Assembly (NCBI GenBank): GCA_001465015.1 | Contig: LNEO01000094.1 | Location: 1-63,766 of the forward strand | Source of the DNA: Deltaproteobacteria bacterium Ga0077539 | GTDB taxonomy: Bacteria > Myxococcota_A > Polyangia > Polyangiales > Ga0077539 | Direction: 5' to 3' | DNA length: 63,766 bases | Shown: positions 35,556 through 44,097 of the stretch, in pieces | How the letters are laid out: the number at the start of each line of letters is the position of its first letter | Position numbering within the stretch: position 1 is the first letter of the stretch | The notes under the pieces: generated by a model | The model's input: the letters and a program-made list of their open reading frames with translations, nothing else | Told to the model about the DNA's origin: nothing | Database searches by the model: none | Program-made: the position numbers and the translations under genes

Positions 35556-36170
35556 GTGTTGAACTCGAAGTCCACACGTCGGATGGCCGTCATCGCGGCG
35601 CTGTTCTTCGCGAGCGCATCGCTCGGCGCGATGTGCGGCGGGATAGGGCGCTTCGATCCGCCACCGCCACCGCCGGACAACAACTCCCTGGGGATCGGCG
35701 ACATATTTCAGGTGCGTGTATTCAACGAGCCTGATCTCTCGCAGGAGTATCGGATCGCGCCAGACGGCACGATCGATTTTCCGTACCTCAGCCGCATTCG
35801 GGTCGCGGGCCTCGAGCCGTCGCAGGTCGCCGATCGCATTCAGAGCGAGCTTCGGGACCGGCGCATCCTGACGGCGCCGCAAGTGAGCGTGTTCGTCCGC
35901 GAGGTGAGCTCGCGCAAGATCGACGTGGTGGGGCAGGTCGCGCGACCGGGATCGCTGACGTTTTCGCCGAGCATGACGATCGTGCAGGCGATCTCCGGGG
36001 CCGGAGGTTTCACGCCGCTCGCCAACCGCGATCGCGTCTTGCTCACGCGAACGTACGCGGGCACGCGACGGACGTTTGTGATCCCCGTCCAGAGCATCAT
36101 CGAGGGGCGCTTCGCGAACGTCGTCGTCGCGCCCGGCGACGTGATCAACGTCGCCGAGAACCCGCTGTAG
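35556..36170 (+). CDS. OPX (Wza-like) polysaccharide export lipoprotein
   Basis: 204 aa from GTG 35556; ATG 35583 is an alternative, and neither has a strong ribosome binding site. The hydrophobic signal ends at ALFFASASLGAMC with a candidate lipid-modified Cys. The body matches Poly_export plus one SLBB domain: LGIGDIFQVRVFNEPDLSQ, RIAPDGTIDFPYLSRI, PQVSVFVREVSSRKIDVVG and SPSMTIVQAISGAGGF. OPX proteins form the outer-membrane exit for exopolysaccharides. This is a short form without the C-terminal transmembrane helix of full Wza, and may rely on the adjacent barrel protein. No Wzc-type copolymerase or polymerase gene is present nearby. Confidence 0.82.
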   Translation: MLNSKSTRRMAVIAALFFASASLGAMCGGIGRFDPPPPPPDNNSLGIGDIFQVRVFNEPDLSQEYRIAPDGTIDFPYLSRIRVAGLEPSQVADRIQSELRDRRILTAPQVSVFVREVSSRKIDVVGQVARPGSLTFSPSMTIVQAISGAGGFTPLANRDRVLLTRTYAGTRRTFVIPVQSIIEGRFANVVVAPGDVINVAENPL

Positions 36171-36318
36171 TCGCTGCTCGAAAATCGTTCGGTCGGATTG
36201 GGCGCTTCGAGCTCGGGGTCGAAACGCGCTATCATTTACGGCACGAGCAGCGGCGCCTGCGTTGAAAAAGTGTGCGTCGCGCGACACCTCACTTTGAACA
36301 AACTAGGAGACAGCGACC

Positions 36319-36906
36319 GTGCGCCGACGATTTGCAGCCCTCGGGGCGATCATGCTTGCCGCGACTTTGTCCGTCGCCGTGCCGCGCGAGGCGCAGGCGA
36401 CGGTGGTCGTCCCGCTCTCGCGCGAGGAGCTCGCTGCGCAGTCGGACTTCGTCGTCCGCGCGACGGTGCTGTCGCGGCGTAGCGCGTGGAACGACGACCA
36501 CACGCAGATCATGTCGTGGACGCGCGTGCGCGTGAGCGAGTACCTCAAGGGAGGCGGGGCGCAGGAGCTCGTGATCCGTCAGATCGGCGGCGAGGTCGAC
36601 GGCATCGCGAGCGCGATTCCTGGCGACGGTCGGCTCGTCGTGGGGCAGCACGCGGTGCTGTTTCTACGAAGGGGCGAGGGCGTGGTGTTTCTCACAGCGC
36701 TCGCGCAGTCGGTGTTCTATGTGGCGATGACGCCCGAGGGGGCGCCCGTGGTTCGTCGCGAGCTCGGCGGCCTCACGTTTGCTCGGTGGGTCAACGGAAG
36801 GATGACCGCGTTCGAGCCGCCCGCAGAGGCCGCAGAGGGACTCGATCTGTTCGTTCGCGGGCTGCGAGTGATCGTCGCCACGACCAACGCCGGGAGGGCG
36901 CGATGA
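36319..36906 (+). CDS. exported protein, partner of the matrixin gene
   Basis: 195 aa from GTG 36319, preceded by AGGAG. Signal peptide RRRFAALGAIMLAATLSVAVPREAQA. The mature part has mixed strands (VVPLSREELAAQSDFVVRATVL, TRVRVSEYL, ELVIRQIGGEVDGI, HAVLFLRRG) with an OB/beta-sandwich feel. It resembles short periplasmic proteins with a sugar- or calcium-binding-like sandwich, but I cannot name the family. The stop overlaps the start of the metalloprotease by ATGA, so the two are translated together. It may act as an inhibitor, chaperone or accessory factor of the protease. Confidence 0.65.
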   Translation: MRRRFAALGAIMLAATLSVAVPREAQATVVVPLSREELAAQSDFVVRATVLSRRSAWNDDHTQIMSWTRVRVSEYLKGGGAQELVIRQIGGEVDGIASAIPGDGRLVVGQHAVLFLRRGEGVVFLTALAQSVFYVAMTPEGAPVVRRELGGLTFARWVNGRMTAFEPPAEAAEGLDLFVRGLRVIVATTNAGRAR

Positions 36907-38207
36907 GCTTCGGTCGTTCGAAGGTGTCGAGTCGCTCGACGGTCGCCCTCGCGTTCGCGTGTGTGGCGCTTGCGCAATCTGCCTCGGGCTACACGCCCAG
37001 CGCGTCGCGGTGGAACCCCGCGAGCCTCCCCATCGGCTACCGAATCAACGCTGCGAGCGCTCCAGCGGCGCTCGGCGCAGCGGCGGCGGTGAGCACCGTT
37101 GAAGCGGGCTTTGCGACGTGGGCGGCGCCCGCGTGCACGACGTGGCGAACGCGCAACGAAGGCTCGACTGCGGTGACCCGCGCGCGCAGCGGAGACAGCG
37201 AGCGGAGCGTGTTGTGGATCTCTGGGACGTGGCCCAGCGAGCTCGGCTCGCCGAGCAGCGTGATCGGCGTGACGACGCCGGTGTGGCGCTCGGGCGGATT
37301 CTTCATCGACGCGGATATTCAGTTCAACGCCGTGGGTTTTCGCTGGGGGGATGGCACCGGCGGCACCGTCGACACGCAGTCGATCGCCGTGCACGAAGAG
37401 GGACACTTCCTCGGGCTGGATCATACGAACGTGCGCGGCTCGATCATGCTCGCGAGCTACTCGGGCGGTCAGGTCCGCAACCTGAGCTCCGACGATCAGG
37501 CCGGCGTGTGCTTCTTGTATCCGTCCGGCACGATGCCTCCGAGTGATGGCGGCGTGATGCCGCCGGCGGATTCGGGGGTCACTCCCGGCGGCGGCGGCGG
37601 CGTGGGCGCGGTGTGCAACATGACGACGCCGTGCGGCGCGGGAAACCGCTGCGTCTGCCGCGCGGCGAACGACTGCTTCTGCTCTCGAGGCTGCTCGAGC
37701 TCGAGCCCGTGTCCGAGCGGCTTTCAGTGCGCGAACACGAGCATCGGACCGCTGTGCGTTCCGGGCGGCGGCGGCACGATGATGGGCATGGGCGGCACGG
37801 GCGATCCGTGCACCACGCCCGATCAGTGCGGCACGGGGTTGTGCGTTCGGGGCCCTTCGGGCACGGCGTTTTGCTCGCAGGCGTGCACCGACGATTGCTC
37901 GTGCCCGACGAACTTCTCTTGCTTCATGACGTCGATGGCGGGTCTCAGCGTGTGCGGACCTGGCACGAACACGTGCTCGCCGACGGACGGCGGCGTGACG
38001 GAGCAGGACTCGGGCGTCACCGAACCTGCGATGGATTCGGGCGCGACGGCGGACGGAGGAGCGTCGGGTGACGGCGGTCGCGTGGTTCCGACGGAGTCTG
38101 GCGGCTGCAAATGCTCGACGCCCGGCTCGACGCGATCGAACGCGGGTTCGTGGGCGATCGTCGGCCTCGCGCTCGGCCTCGCGGCGATCCGTCGTCGTCG
38201 TCGCTGA
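36903..38207 (+). CDS. secreted matrixin-like metalloprotease with MYXO-CTERM-type tail
   Basis: 434 aa from ATG 36903. Signal peptide RSTVALAFACVALAQSASG. The catalytic domain has the HExxHxxGxxH zinc motif AVHEEGHFLGLDH (His164, Glu165, His168, His174) and a downstream Met-turn (IML, 181-183), so it belongs to the metzincin/matrixin group. A Cys-rich region follows (~residues 237-335, with clusters such as CGAGNRCVCRAANDCFC), then a Thr/Asp/Gly-rich stalk. The C-terminal CKC, a hydrophobic segment (AIVGLALGLAAI) and a run of five Arg match the MYXO-CTERM sorting signal used for surface anchoring. It is likely a surface-anchored or shed protease. Confidence 0.82.
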   Translation: MSFGRSKVSSRSTVALAFACVALAQSASGYTPSASRWNPASLPIGYRINAASAPAALGAAAAVSTVEAGFATWAAPACTTWRTRNEGSTAVTRARSGDSERSVLWISGTWPSELGSPSSVIGVTTPVWRSGGFFIDADIQFNAVGFRWGDGTGGTVDTQSIAVHEEGHFLGLDHTNVRGSIMLASYSGGQVRNLSSDDQAGVCFLYPSGTMPPSDGGVMPPADSGVTPGGGGGVGAVCNMTTPCGAGNRCVCRAANDCFCSRGCSSSSPCPSGFQCANTSIGPLCVPGGGGTMMGMGGTGDPCTTPDQCGTGLCVRGPSGTAFCSQACTDDCSCPTNFSCFMTSMAGLSVCGPGTNTCSPTDGGVTEQDSGVTEPAMDSGATADGGASGDGGRVVPTESGGCKCSTPGSTRSNAGSWAIVGLALGLAAIRRRRR

Positions 38208-38249
38208 TCGAGGGCCGCTCGAGTCGTCGAGTCGTCGCGGATACTCGAA

Positions 38250-38280
38250 TTGAAGCACCTCTTTTCGAGAGGCGCTTCGA
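38250..38280. terminator. bidirectional hairpin between convergent genes
   Basis: GAAGC-A-CCTCT (38252-38262) pairs with AGAGG-C-GCTTC (38268-38278) around a 5-nt loop, with one A-C mismatch. It lies in the 94-bp gap between the matrixin gene and the convergent ferredoxin gene. A second hairpin (38283-38291 with 38307-38315) spans the ferredoxin stop. Neither is followed by a clear U-tract. Confidence 0.55.
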
Positions 38281-38301
38281 TGACAACCGCACCTGGAGGG
38301 G

Positions 38302-40311
38302 TTAGCTGCGGTTGTAGTTTTCGGTCTCGAGCAGGATCACGTTGGTCCTGCTGCGCGACTCACCGACGGACGTGACGTACACCGCGGGGCGGTCCTGCAC
38401 GGGGCAGACCTTCTCGCACGCGCCGCAGCCGATGCAGAGCTTGGGGTCGACGTGCGGCCGCTGCACGTGGACGGTCCGACCTTCGCGCCCAGGAACATCG
38501 AGCTCCTCGACCCAGATCGCCTTCGGCGAGGTCGGGCAGAACTCTTCGCACACGATGCAGGGCGTCGCCATGGACCACGGCAGACAGCGGCCCTGGTCGT
38601 AGAACGCGGTTCCGATGGAGATGTGAGGGACGTTGCGCTGGCGGTTGCCGAGCTTCTGCTCTTCGGTGATCTTCTGGATCGCGCCGGTCGGGCAGACTTG
38701 TCCGCAGAGCACGCAGGTCGGTTCGCAGTAACCGATGCGCGGAATCAAGATGGGAGTCCACAGCCCTTCGATGCCGGCCTCGAGGAAGGTGGGGTGCAGG
38801 GCGTTGTTGGGGCAGACCTTCATGCACTCGGCGCAGCGAATGCAGCGCTCGAGGAAGTCTCGCTCCGCCACGGAGCCGGGCGGCCGAATGAGCCGGTCGT
38901 AGTAATTGGCGTCGAGCGTGTCGCTCGTGCGCAAGACGGGCAGCGCGCACACGCCGGCGAGCGCGGACACGAGGGTCTTGCGGCGATCGAGCTGCGGCGC
39001 GGTGCGCGCGGACTGCCGGTTGGGCATGAAGCGAAACTTGATCACGTCCTCGGGGCACGAGACCTCGCAGTTCATGCACATGTGGCACTCGTCCTGGCGC
39101 CACTTCACTCCGCCCTGCGGGCTGTCGGCGCCCTGGCAGTGCACGATGCAGAGGTTGCAGTCGGTGCACTTGGAGTGGTCTTTCTCCATGCCGAACACGG
39201 CGTGTTTGGCGATGACTCCGAGCGTCGCGCCGAGGGGACAGAGCGCGCGGCACCAGAACCGAGGGATCCAGCGGTTGGCGAGGATCACGACGAACAAGAG
39301 CGCGCCGATGACCCACGTCTGGTGAAAGAAGTACTGCCTGGGCTGCAGCACGGTCGCGACGAGCACGTCGCGCGTCGAGTCTGTGGCCTGCTGCAAGATG
39401 CGCAGGTTGCCGGAGGAGACCGTGTCGAGGCCGCGGCCGGTGACGTAGTTGAAGAACGGCAGTACGCCGAGCCCGATGGAGCGAACGGCGATGCAAATCG
39501 GGTCGAAGAGGCCGCCGATCGCGCTGCCGCAGGCGGCCATCACGAGAAAGACCAGCAAGAGGTAGTACTTGATGTTCTGGTACGGGCGGGTCTTGTTGGC
39601 CTCGACGCGTCGGCCGCCGGTGGTCGCGCCTTTGGGGTTGGGCACGAGCCACGCAAAGAAGTGATGAAGCGTCCCGAAGGGGCAGATCCAACCGCAGAAC
39701 ACGCGGCCGAACAGGAGCGTGAGCGCGACGAGCCCGACGCTCCACCACAGCGAGCGATACACCGTGTGCGTCGAGAGCAAGGTCATCAGCGATACGAACG
39801 GGTCGGCGAGCAGAAAGCCCTCGACGGGGTAGGGCATGCGGATCGTCGCTCCGCCGGAGAAGCCTCCGCGAAACTCCGTGCGCACGAGCAAGAACATGAA
39901 GAGCGCGAAGAAGCCCGCTTGCGAGAGCCTTCGCCCGTTGCGGAGCCACGCGATGATCTTGCGCGGGGGAATTCCGCTGCCGGGGATCTTCTTCTTGGCG
40001 AAGAACTTCGTCTTCATCCGCTGAAGAAAGGACGGGGCAGCGGGCTTTGAATTCGTGGGTGTCTTCGCGGGCGCGCTCGCAGCGCTCTCTGCGGCACCGT
40101 CGGCGACCATCGCCGCTGCGAGGGCAGGGGCCTTCGTTCGTCCTGCGGGCGCTGGCGAGGCCACTCCGCCTCGGTCGTCGCCTCGCTTCGGGCCAGCGGA
40201 CTTCGCGCGTGGCGGCGCGGCCGATGGTGCGTCGGTGATCGTCTCATCGAGGGGATTTACGGGCCCGATCGAGCCGAGCCAGGGGATGGGGCGTGGCAGA
40301 GAAGCGCTCAT
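38302..40311 (-). CDS. membrane polyferredoxin (NapH/NosR/RdxA-type 4Fe-4S protein)
   Basis: 669 aa from ATG 40311, which overlaps the DUF362 stop (ATGA). An N-terminal ~100-residue Ala/Pro/Lys-rich cytoplasmic stretch is followed by about five membrane segments with cytoplasmic Cys motifs (FGRVFCGWICPFGTLHH and CRALCPLG, the NapH/NosR hallmark). After these come multiple ferredoxin-type clusters: CTDCNLCIVHC, CHMCMNCEVSCPEDVI, CIRCAECMKVCPNNAL, CVLCGQVCPTGAI, CIVCEEFCP and CIGCGACEKVCP. Such proteins move electrons across or along the membrane. The partner is the Tat-exported DUF362 protein. The electron acceptor is not evident from the window. Confidence 0.85.
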   Translation of the reverse strand: MSASLPRPIPWLGSIGPVNPLDETITDAPSAAPPRAKSAGPKRGDDRGGVASPAPAGRTKAPALAAAMVADGAAESAASAPAKTPTNSKPAAPSFLQRMKTKFFAKKKIPGSGIPPRKIIAWLRNGRRLSQAGFFALFMFLLVRTEFRGGFSGGATIRMPYPVEGFLLADPFVSLMTLLSTHTVYRSLWWSVGLVALTLLFGRVFCGWICPFGTLHHFFAWLVPNPKGATTGGRRVEANKTRPYQNIKYYLLLVFLVMAACGSAIGGLFDPICIAVRSIGLGVLPFFNYVTGRGLDTVSSGNLRILQQATDSTRDVLVATVLQPRQYFFHQTWVIGALLFVVILANRWIPRFWCRALCPLGATLGVIAKHAVFGMEKDHSKCTDCNLCIVHCQGADSPQGGVKWRQDECHMCMNCEVSCPEDVIKFRFMPNRQSARTAPQLDRRKTLVSALAGVCALPVLRTSDTLDANYYDRLIRPPGSVAERDFLERCIRCAECMKVCPNNALHPTFLEAGIEGLWTPILIPRIGYCEPTCVLCGQVCPTGAIQKITEEQKLGNRQRNVPHISIGTAFYDQGRCLPWSMATPCIVCEEFCPTSPKAIWVEELDVPGREGRTVHVQRPHVDPKLCIGCGACEKVCPVQDRPAVYVTSVGESRSRTNVILLETENYNRS

Positions 40312-41417
40312 GCGAGGACCACCTGAGGGGCGTCGAGCAACGACTGCGCGAGCATGAACGCTGCGTCGGCGGGAGCCATGTGTGCCGGGATCGCGAGGTC
40401 GTGCGTCGCCTCGCGTCCGTCGCGATACATCGCGTGTTCGCGGGGACGGAGCGTGCGCCAATCGGCCGTTCCGATTCCGCGCTCTTGCGCCATGCGAAGG
40501 TAGGGGAGGTTCTCTGGTCGCTGACCGATGAGCGTGCAGCCGAAGGCGTCGGCGGCGACCTGATCGGTGGTGGCGATGACCGTGTCCATCCGTCGCGTGT
40601 CGTCGACGTTGCCGCCCTGCGGTCCGTTGCGGAGCAGCACTCGAACGGCGTCGACGATGGTGAGCGTCGGTCGCATGAACGTGGCGAGGTCCGCGACGCT
40701 CACGTCGATGGACTGGTGCAAGCGATTGCGACGCCCGCCGAGGACGCCGTACCAGTTCTTCATCGCGGCCGTGTACTTCGCGAGGTTGTGGTGCTTGGCG
40801 ACGGGGAGGTTGATGACCTTGTCGGCCTCGACGAGCGTCCGATAGACCGGCCATTCGTCGAGGATTTCTCCTCGCAGCCGCATCGTGCGAAAGCGGTGGT
40901 CCGCGGGCAGCACCACGCGCGCTCCTGCTCGGTGGGCGCGCGTCCAGATGCCCGAGCGCTGAAAGCAGCGCGCGGGGTCATTGCAGCTCGCGTCGGTGAC
41001 GATGACGTCGCTCGCGCCTGCCTCTTTGACCATCGTGACGACGGCGGCGACGAGCTCGGGGTTGGTGTTGGCGGCTTGAATTGCTGTGCGGTCCCAGCCG
41101 ATGTTCGGCTTGATCACCACGCGGTCTCCGCGCGAGATGAAGCGCTGCATTCCGCCGAGCGCGGCCATCGCGCGCTGCACGAGCTGGGTGGGCGAGCCGG
41201 TCTCGGGCTCAGCGTGCGCGACGGCGAAGTCGCTGGGTCCGGGGCCGACCTGACCTCGAAAATCACGGACCTCTCGGCGTCCGTTGGACGCGCGAGATTG
41301 CCAGCCGCCCTGGTCGTAGAAGCGCCTCGCGACGAGCGCGCTCGCGCCGAGGACAGCGAGCGCGGAGCCGCTGCGGGTCAGCAGTTCTCTGCGCGTCGGG
41401 CGATTGCGTTCGGCCAT
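40308..41417 (-). CDS. Tat-exported DUF362 protein
   Basis: 369 aa from ATG 41417. The N-terminus carries a twin-arginine signal (RPTRRELLTRSGSALAVLG). The DUF362 core is seen in DRVVIKPNIGWDR, SDVIVTDASCNDPARCFQ, VINLPVAKHHNLAKYTAAMKN and YGVLGGRR. The family is often fused to or encoded beside ferredoxin-like proteins, and its function is not firmly known; a redox or cofactor role is inferred. This copy has no ferredoxin Cys cluster of its own. The 4Fe-4S protein that follows and overlaps it is the evident electron partner. Export folded by Tat suggests that it carries a cofactor. Confidence 0.83.
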   Translation of the reverse strand: MAERNRPTRRELLTRSGSALAVLGASALVARRFYDQGGWQSRASNGRREVRDFRGQVGPGPSDFAVAHAEPETGSPTQLVQRAMAALGGMQRFISRGDRVVIKPNIGWDRTAIQAANTNPELVAAVVTMVKEAGASDVIVTDASCNDPARCFQRSGIWTRAHRAGARVVLPADHRFRTMRLRGEILDEWPVYRTLVEADKVINLPVAKHHNLAKYTAAMKNWYGVLGGRRNRLHQSIDVSVADLATFMRPTLTIVDAVRVLLRNGPQGGNVDDTRRMDTVIATTDQVAADAFGCTLIGQRPENLPYLRMAQERGIGTADWRTLRPREHAMYRDGREATHDLAIPAHMAPADAAFMLAQSLLDAPQVVLA

Positions 41418-41441
41418 AATTGAAGCGGCAGTGTACGTACG

Positions 41442-41458
41442 TTGGCGCTCTGCGCCAA
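41442..41458. terminator. short perfect hairpin after the DUF6599-like lipoprotein gene
   Basis: TTGGCGC (41442-41448) and GCGCCAA (41452-41458) form a 7-bp stem with a 3-nt loop. It lies between the stop of the lipoprotein gene at 41548 and the start of the DUF362 gene, both on the minus strand. No U-tract is present. Confidence 0.35.
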
Positions 41459-41547
41459 AGCTCTTGGCGCCGCACTCAGAGGGCCAGCAGGTACGTCGAA
41501 GCGAATGAGCGGCTTTACCGCATGGTGTCCTTCGCGGAGGGATCGGC

Positions 41548-42636
41548 TCAGCGGCGCGGCTGCGAGCGATCGAGCTGCGCGATCGCGGCCGTCGTGAGCG
41601 CTGCCCGGTCGAGCGTGGGGGGCGCGGGGTCGATTCCGCTGCTCGTCGCGATCACGATGGCTCGATCGCGGCGCGTGACGACGGACTCTCCGTGGGTCGG
41701 GAGGGTCACGGCGAAGGCTTCGTCGGCGGTGGTTCCTGCGATCGCGGCGCTTCCGCGAAGGCGATAGCGATTGGCGATCGCGCGCGCGGCGTCGGCGCTA
41801 TCGGCGACGAGGGCGGCGACTCGGTAGCGCTTCTGATCGCTCGAGCGATACCAACCAACCCAACCAGGCCCCGAGCTCTCGACGTCGAGCACCGAGTTGC
41901 TGACGTACGTGCCTCCTCCCCACACGAGGCCTTCGGTGACGAGCGGCGACGCGGGGGGCGCGCTCTCGCCGGGGATCTGTTGCGCCGCAGCGCGAGCGAG
42001 CGCGGGGAGCGCGTCGCGGGCCGCGGCGAAGAGCTGAGCCTCGTTGGAGTCTTCGCTTTCGTCGGCGAGATCGACTTGCACGAGGAAGGTTCCCTTGACG
42101 AACACGAGCTGCGTTCGTCCCTGGAATCCTGCGGCGCCGATGGACACCGCCTGGCTCTCGAGCGTCGATGGATCGCGTCCCGAAGCGACGTGCATCGAGT
42201 AGCGACCGAAGGCTCCGAGCGCTGCGTCGAACTCGTAGATCGACACCGTGGCGACCAGGCGAGTGCCGGGCTTGCGATAGTCGGTCTTGGCGTAGTCGCG
42301 GACGTTGTAGTTCTGGTAGCTGACAGCGTCGCCGTCGATCTGCTGAAACAAGTTCTGCGCGGTCGAGTGGATCACGCTTCCAGACTGGCGAAACCCAGCG
42401 ATTTCTCCGCGCGGAAGGACGCGACCCGCCGCGCGAAACTCCGCGGCGTTGGCGCCAGGCGCGACGTCGTTGCCCGAAGGCGGGGCGTTGGCCGCGGCGC
42501 TGTCGGCGTTGGCCGCGGAGGTGTTGCCGCGAGGCGGCTCTTGCGTCGAAGGCGGTGTCGCGGATTCGGGCGGTGTACGCTTGCAGCTCGCAACAGTGAG
42601 CATGAGCGTGAACGAGAGCGTGCGGACCGTGGTCAT
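41548..42636 (-). CDS. DUF6599-like lipoprotein
   Basis: 362 aa from ATG 42636. The signal peptide TTVRTLSFTLMLTVASC ends in a lipobox with Cys18. A Pro/Asn/Ala-rich linker runs to about residue 70. The body has GSVIHSTAQNLFQQIDGDA and AVSYQNYNVRDYAKTDY, VATVSIYEFDAALGAFGRYS and GTFLVQVDLADES, the pattern I associate with DUF6599. These are outer-membrane lipoproteins of unknown function. It is divergent from the pilin operon across 187 bp and ends 130 bp before the DUF362 gene. Confidence 0.7.
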   Translation of the reverse strand: MTTVRTLSFTLMLTVASCKRTPPESATPPSTQEPPRGNTSAANADSAAANAPPSGNDVAPGANAAEFRAAGRVLPRGEIAGFRQSGSVIHSTAQNLFQQIDGDAVSYQNYNVRDYAKTDYRKPGTRLVATVSIYEFDAALGAFGRYSMHVASGRDPSTLESQAVSIGAAGFQGRTQLVFVKGTFLVQVDLADESEDSNEAQLFAAARDALPALARAAAQQIPGESAPPASPLVTEGLVWGGGTYVSNSVLDVESSGPGWVGWYRSSDQKRYRVAALVADSADAARAIANRYRLRGSAAIAGTTADEAFAVTLPTHGESVVTRRDRAIVIATSSGIDPAPPTLDRAALTTAAIAQLDRSQPRR

Positions 42637-42823
42637 GAGCGGTAGGGATGGGTGTTATTCGCACTGTGCTTGTGGGGCAAGGCCGGTCGTACCCAAGCGT
42701 CACCGGGAGCCGTCAGGTGTGAAACGGTTGCGGACCTCCGCAAGCAGGTGCTGTGGGTGGGGGTGGACCCGGCGCGCAATTCGCAGCAAAGCGCTGGACG
42801 CACCGGGGCACGGTCGTTGCACT

Positions 42824-43489
42824 ATGTCTTGGGCTGTGAAGAAGCGCGACGTCGACCCTAGCTGCCGAGCGGCCCGAGCCGCGGGGCTGGCCGCGCCTGC
42901 TCGGCGCGAGCGTCGGGTCCGCGCGGGCTTCACGCTGATCGAGCTGATGGTGGTCGTGGCGATCATCGGGATCGCGATGGCGACCGCGCTGCCGTCGATG
43001 CAGCAGGCGATGCGAGACAGCAGGACGCAGCGAGCGGCCGTCACGTTCATCAACGATTTTCGCGAGGCGCGAAGCCGCGCGACGATGCGAGGGCGCGCTC
43101 ACATCTTGAAGGTCGAGATCCTCGCTGGATTTGCGCGGGTCGAGATCATCGAAGGGGACACGAACAGCTGTCGGCTGTCGAACTGGAACGTTCCACCGTC
43201 GCGCTCGATCTACCTCGAGCGCGACTGGGGCGACCCGGCGACGCGCACGTCGGAGATGACGTTTACCGCGCTTGCGCCTGCGGGAAACTACATGGAGTAC
43301 TGCTTCACGCCGATCGGAAAGATGTTCTTTCGCACGACGCCGGGCGGGACGTTCTTCGGGGACGGATCGTTTGGTGTGGCCACGGGAACGGGCGGCTTCG
43401 TCTACACCGTGGGCAACAACATCGTGACCGCGACGGTGACGCGGCGCGTGTTTGTTCCGTTGGGCGGCGTCGCGAGGTTGGCACCATGA
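42824..43489 (+). CDS. type IV minor pilin / pseudopilin (FimT/GspH-like)
   Basis: 221 aa from ATG 42824; GTG 42836 is an alternative. A positively charged leader ends at RVRAG followed by FTLIELMVVVAIIGIAM, the prepilin peptidase cleavage site and N-terminal helix (Glu at +5 of the mature protein). The rest is a compact beta domain with two Cys (NSCRLSNW, MEYCFTPIG). This is the FimT/GspH-like minor pilin that opens the minor-pilin/PilY1 operon. It overlaps the next start by ATGA. Minor pilins prime assembly of the pilus and carry PilY1 to its tip. Confidence 0.82.
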   Translation: MSWAVKKRDVDPSCRAARAAGLAAPARRERRVRAGFTLIELMVVVAIIGIAMATALPSMQQAMRDSRTQRAAVTFINDFREARSRATMRGRAHILKVEILAGFARVEIIEGDTNSCRLSNWNVPPSRSIYLERDWGDPATRTSEMTFTALAPAGNYMEYCFTPIGKMFFRTTPGGTFFGDGSFGVATGTGGFVYTVGNNIVTATVTRRVFVPLGGVARLAP

Positions 43490-44097
43490 GCGCGCGTCGA
43501 GGCTATACGCTGGTCGAAGTGATGGTGGCCATCGCGGTGATGTCCATCGGCGTCACCGGCATTCTGTCGATGCAAAACGCCGCCGTGCTCGCCAATCGAC
43601 GCGCGCAGGAGTTCACCGTCGCCACGACGCTCGCGCGCAAGTGGCAAGAGATTCTCCGCACCGACGCCCTCTCGTGGAACAGGCCGTCGCAGCGCGACAT
43701 CACCCAGGACATCGGCTCCGATACGCGTCACCTCTGCTCGCTCACCGGCTGTGGGGGCGGCGCGGCGCGAGTGGATCAGTGGTTCGTTCCCACGGCGATG
43801 TTGCCCAACGAGTCGGCGGCGTTCGACCACTGGGGACGCGAGGTCGCGCTCGGCGCGCCCGAGGCGAAATACTGCGTCAATCTCCGGCTGAACTGGCTGC
43901 GTCAGCCGTCGCTCAACCCGATCGATCAGGGCATCATCCGCGCCGAAGTTCGCGTGTGGTGGTACGCCGAAGGCGCCAGCCGCGAGCCGCTCTACGCGAA
44001 CTGCGGGACGGGCGCCGGGCTCGATGCGATCGGTCGAGACATCTCTCGCGTCCACTCGGTGCTCGACGTCGCGACAGTCTGGGGGTTGCAACAGTGA
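43486..44097 (+). CDS. minor pilin PilV-like
   Basis: 203 aa from ATG 43486, overlapping the upstream stop. The short leader ends RRG and is followed by YTLVEVMVAIAVMSIGVTGIL with Glu at +5, typical of the PilV/GspI minor pilins. The globular part has paired Cys residues (HLCSLTGCGG). It ends in a GTGA overlap with the next gene. A type IV pilus priming-complex component by context. Confidence 0.8.
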   Translation: MSARRGYTLVEVMVAIAVMSIGVTGILSMQNAAVLANRRAQEFTVATTLARKWQEILRTDALSWNRPSQRDITQDIGSDTRHLCSLTGCGGGAARVDQWFVPTAMLPNESAAFDHWGREVALGAPEAKYCVNLRLNWLRQPSLNPIDQGIIRAEVRVWWYAEGASREPLYANCGTGAGLDAIGRDISRVHSVLDVATVWGLQQ

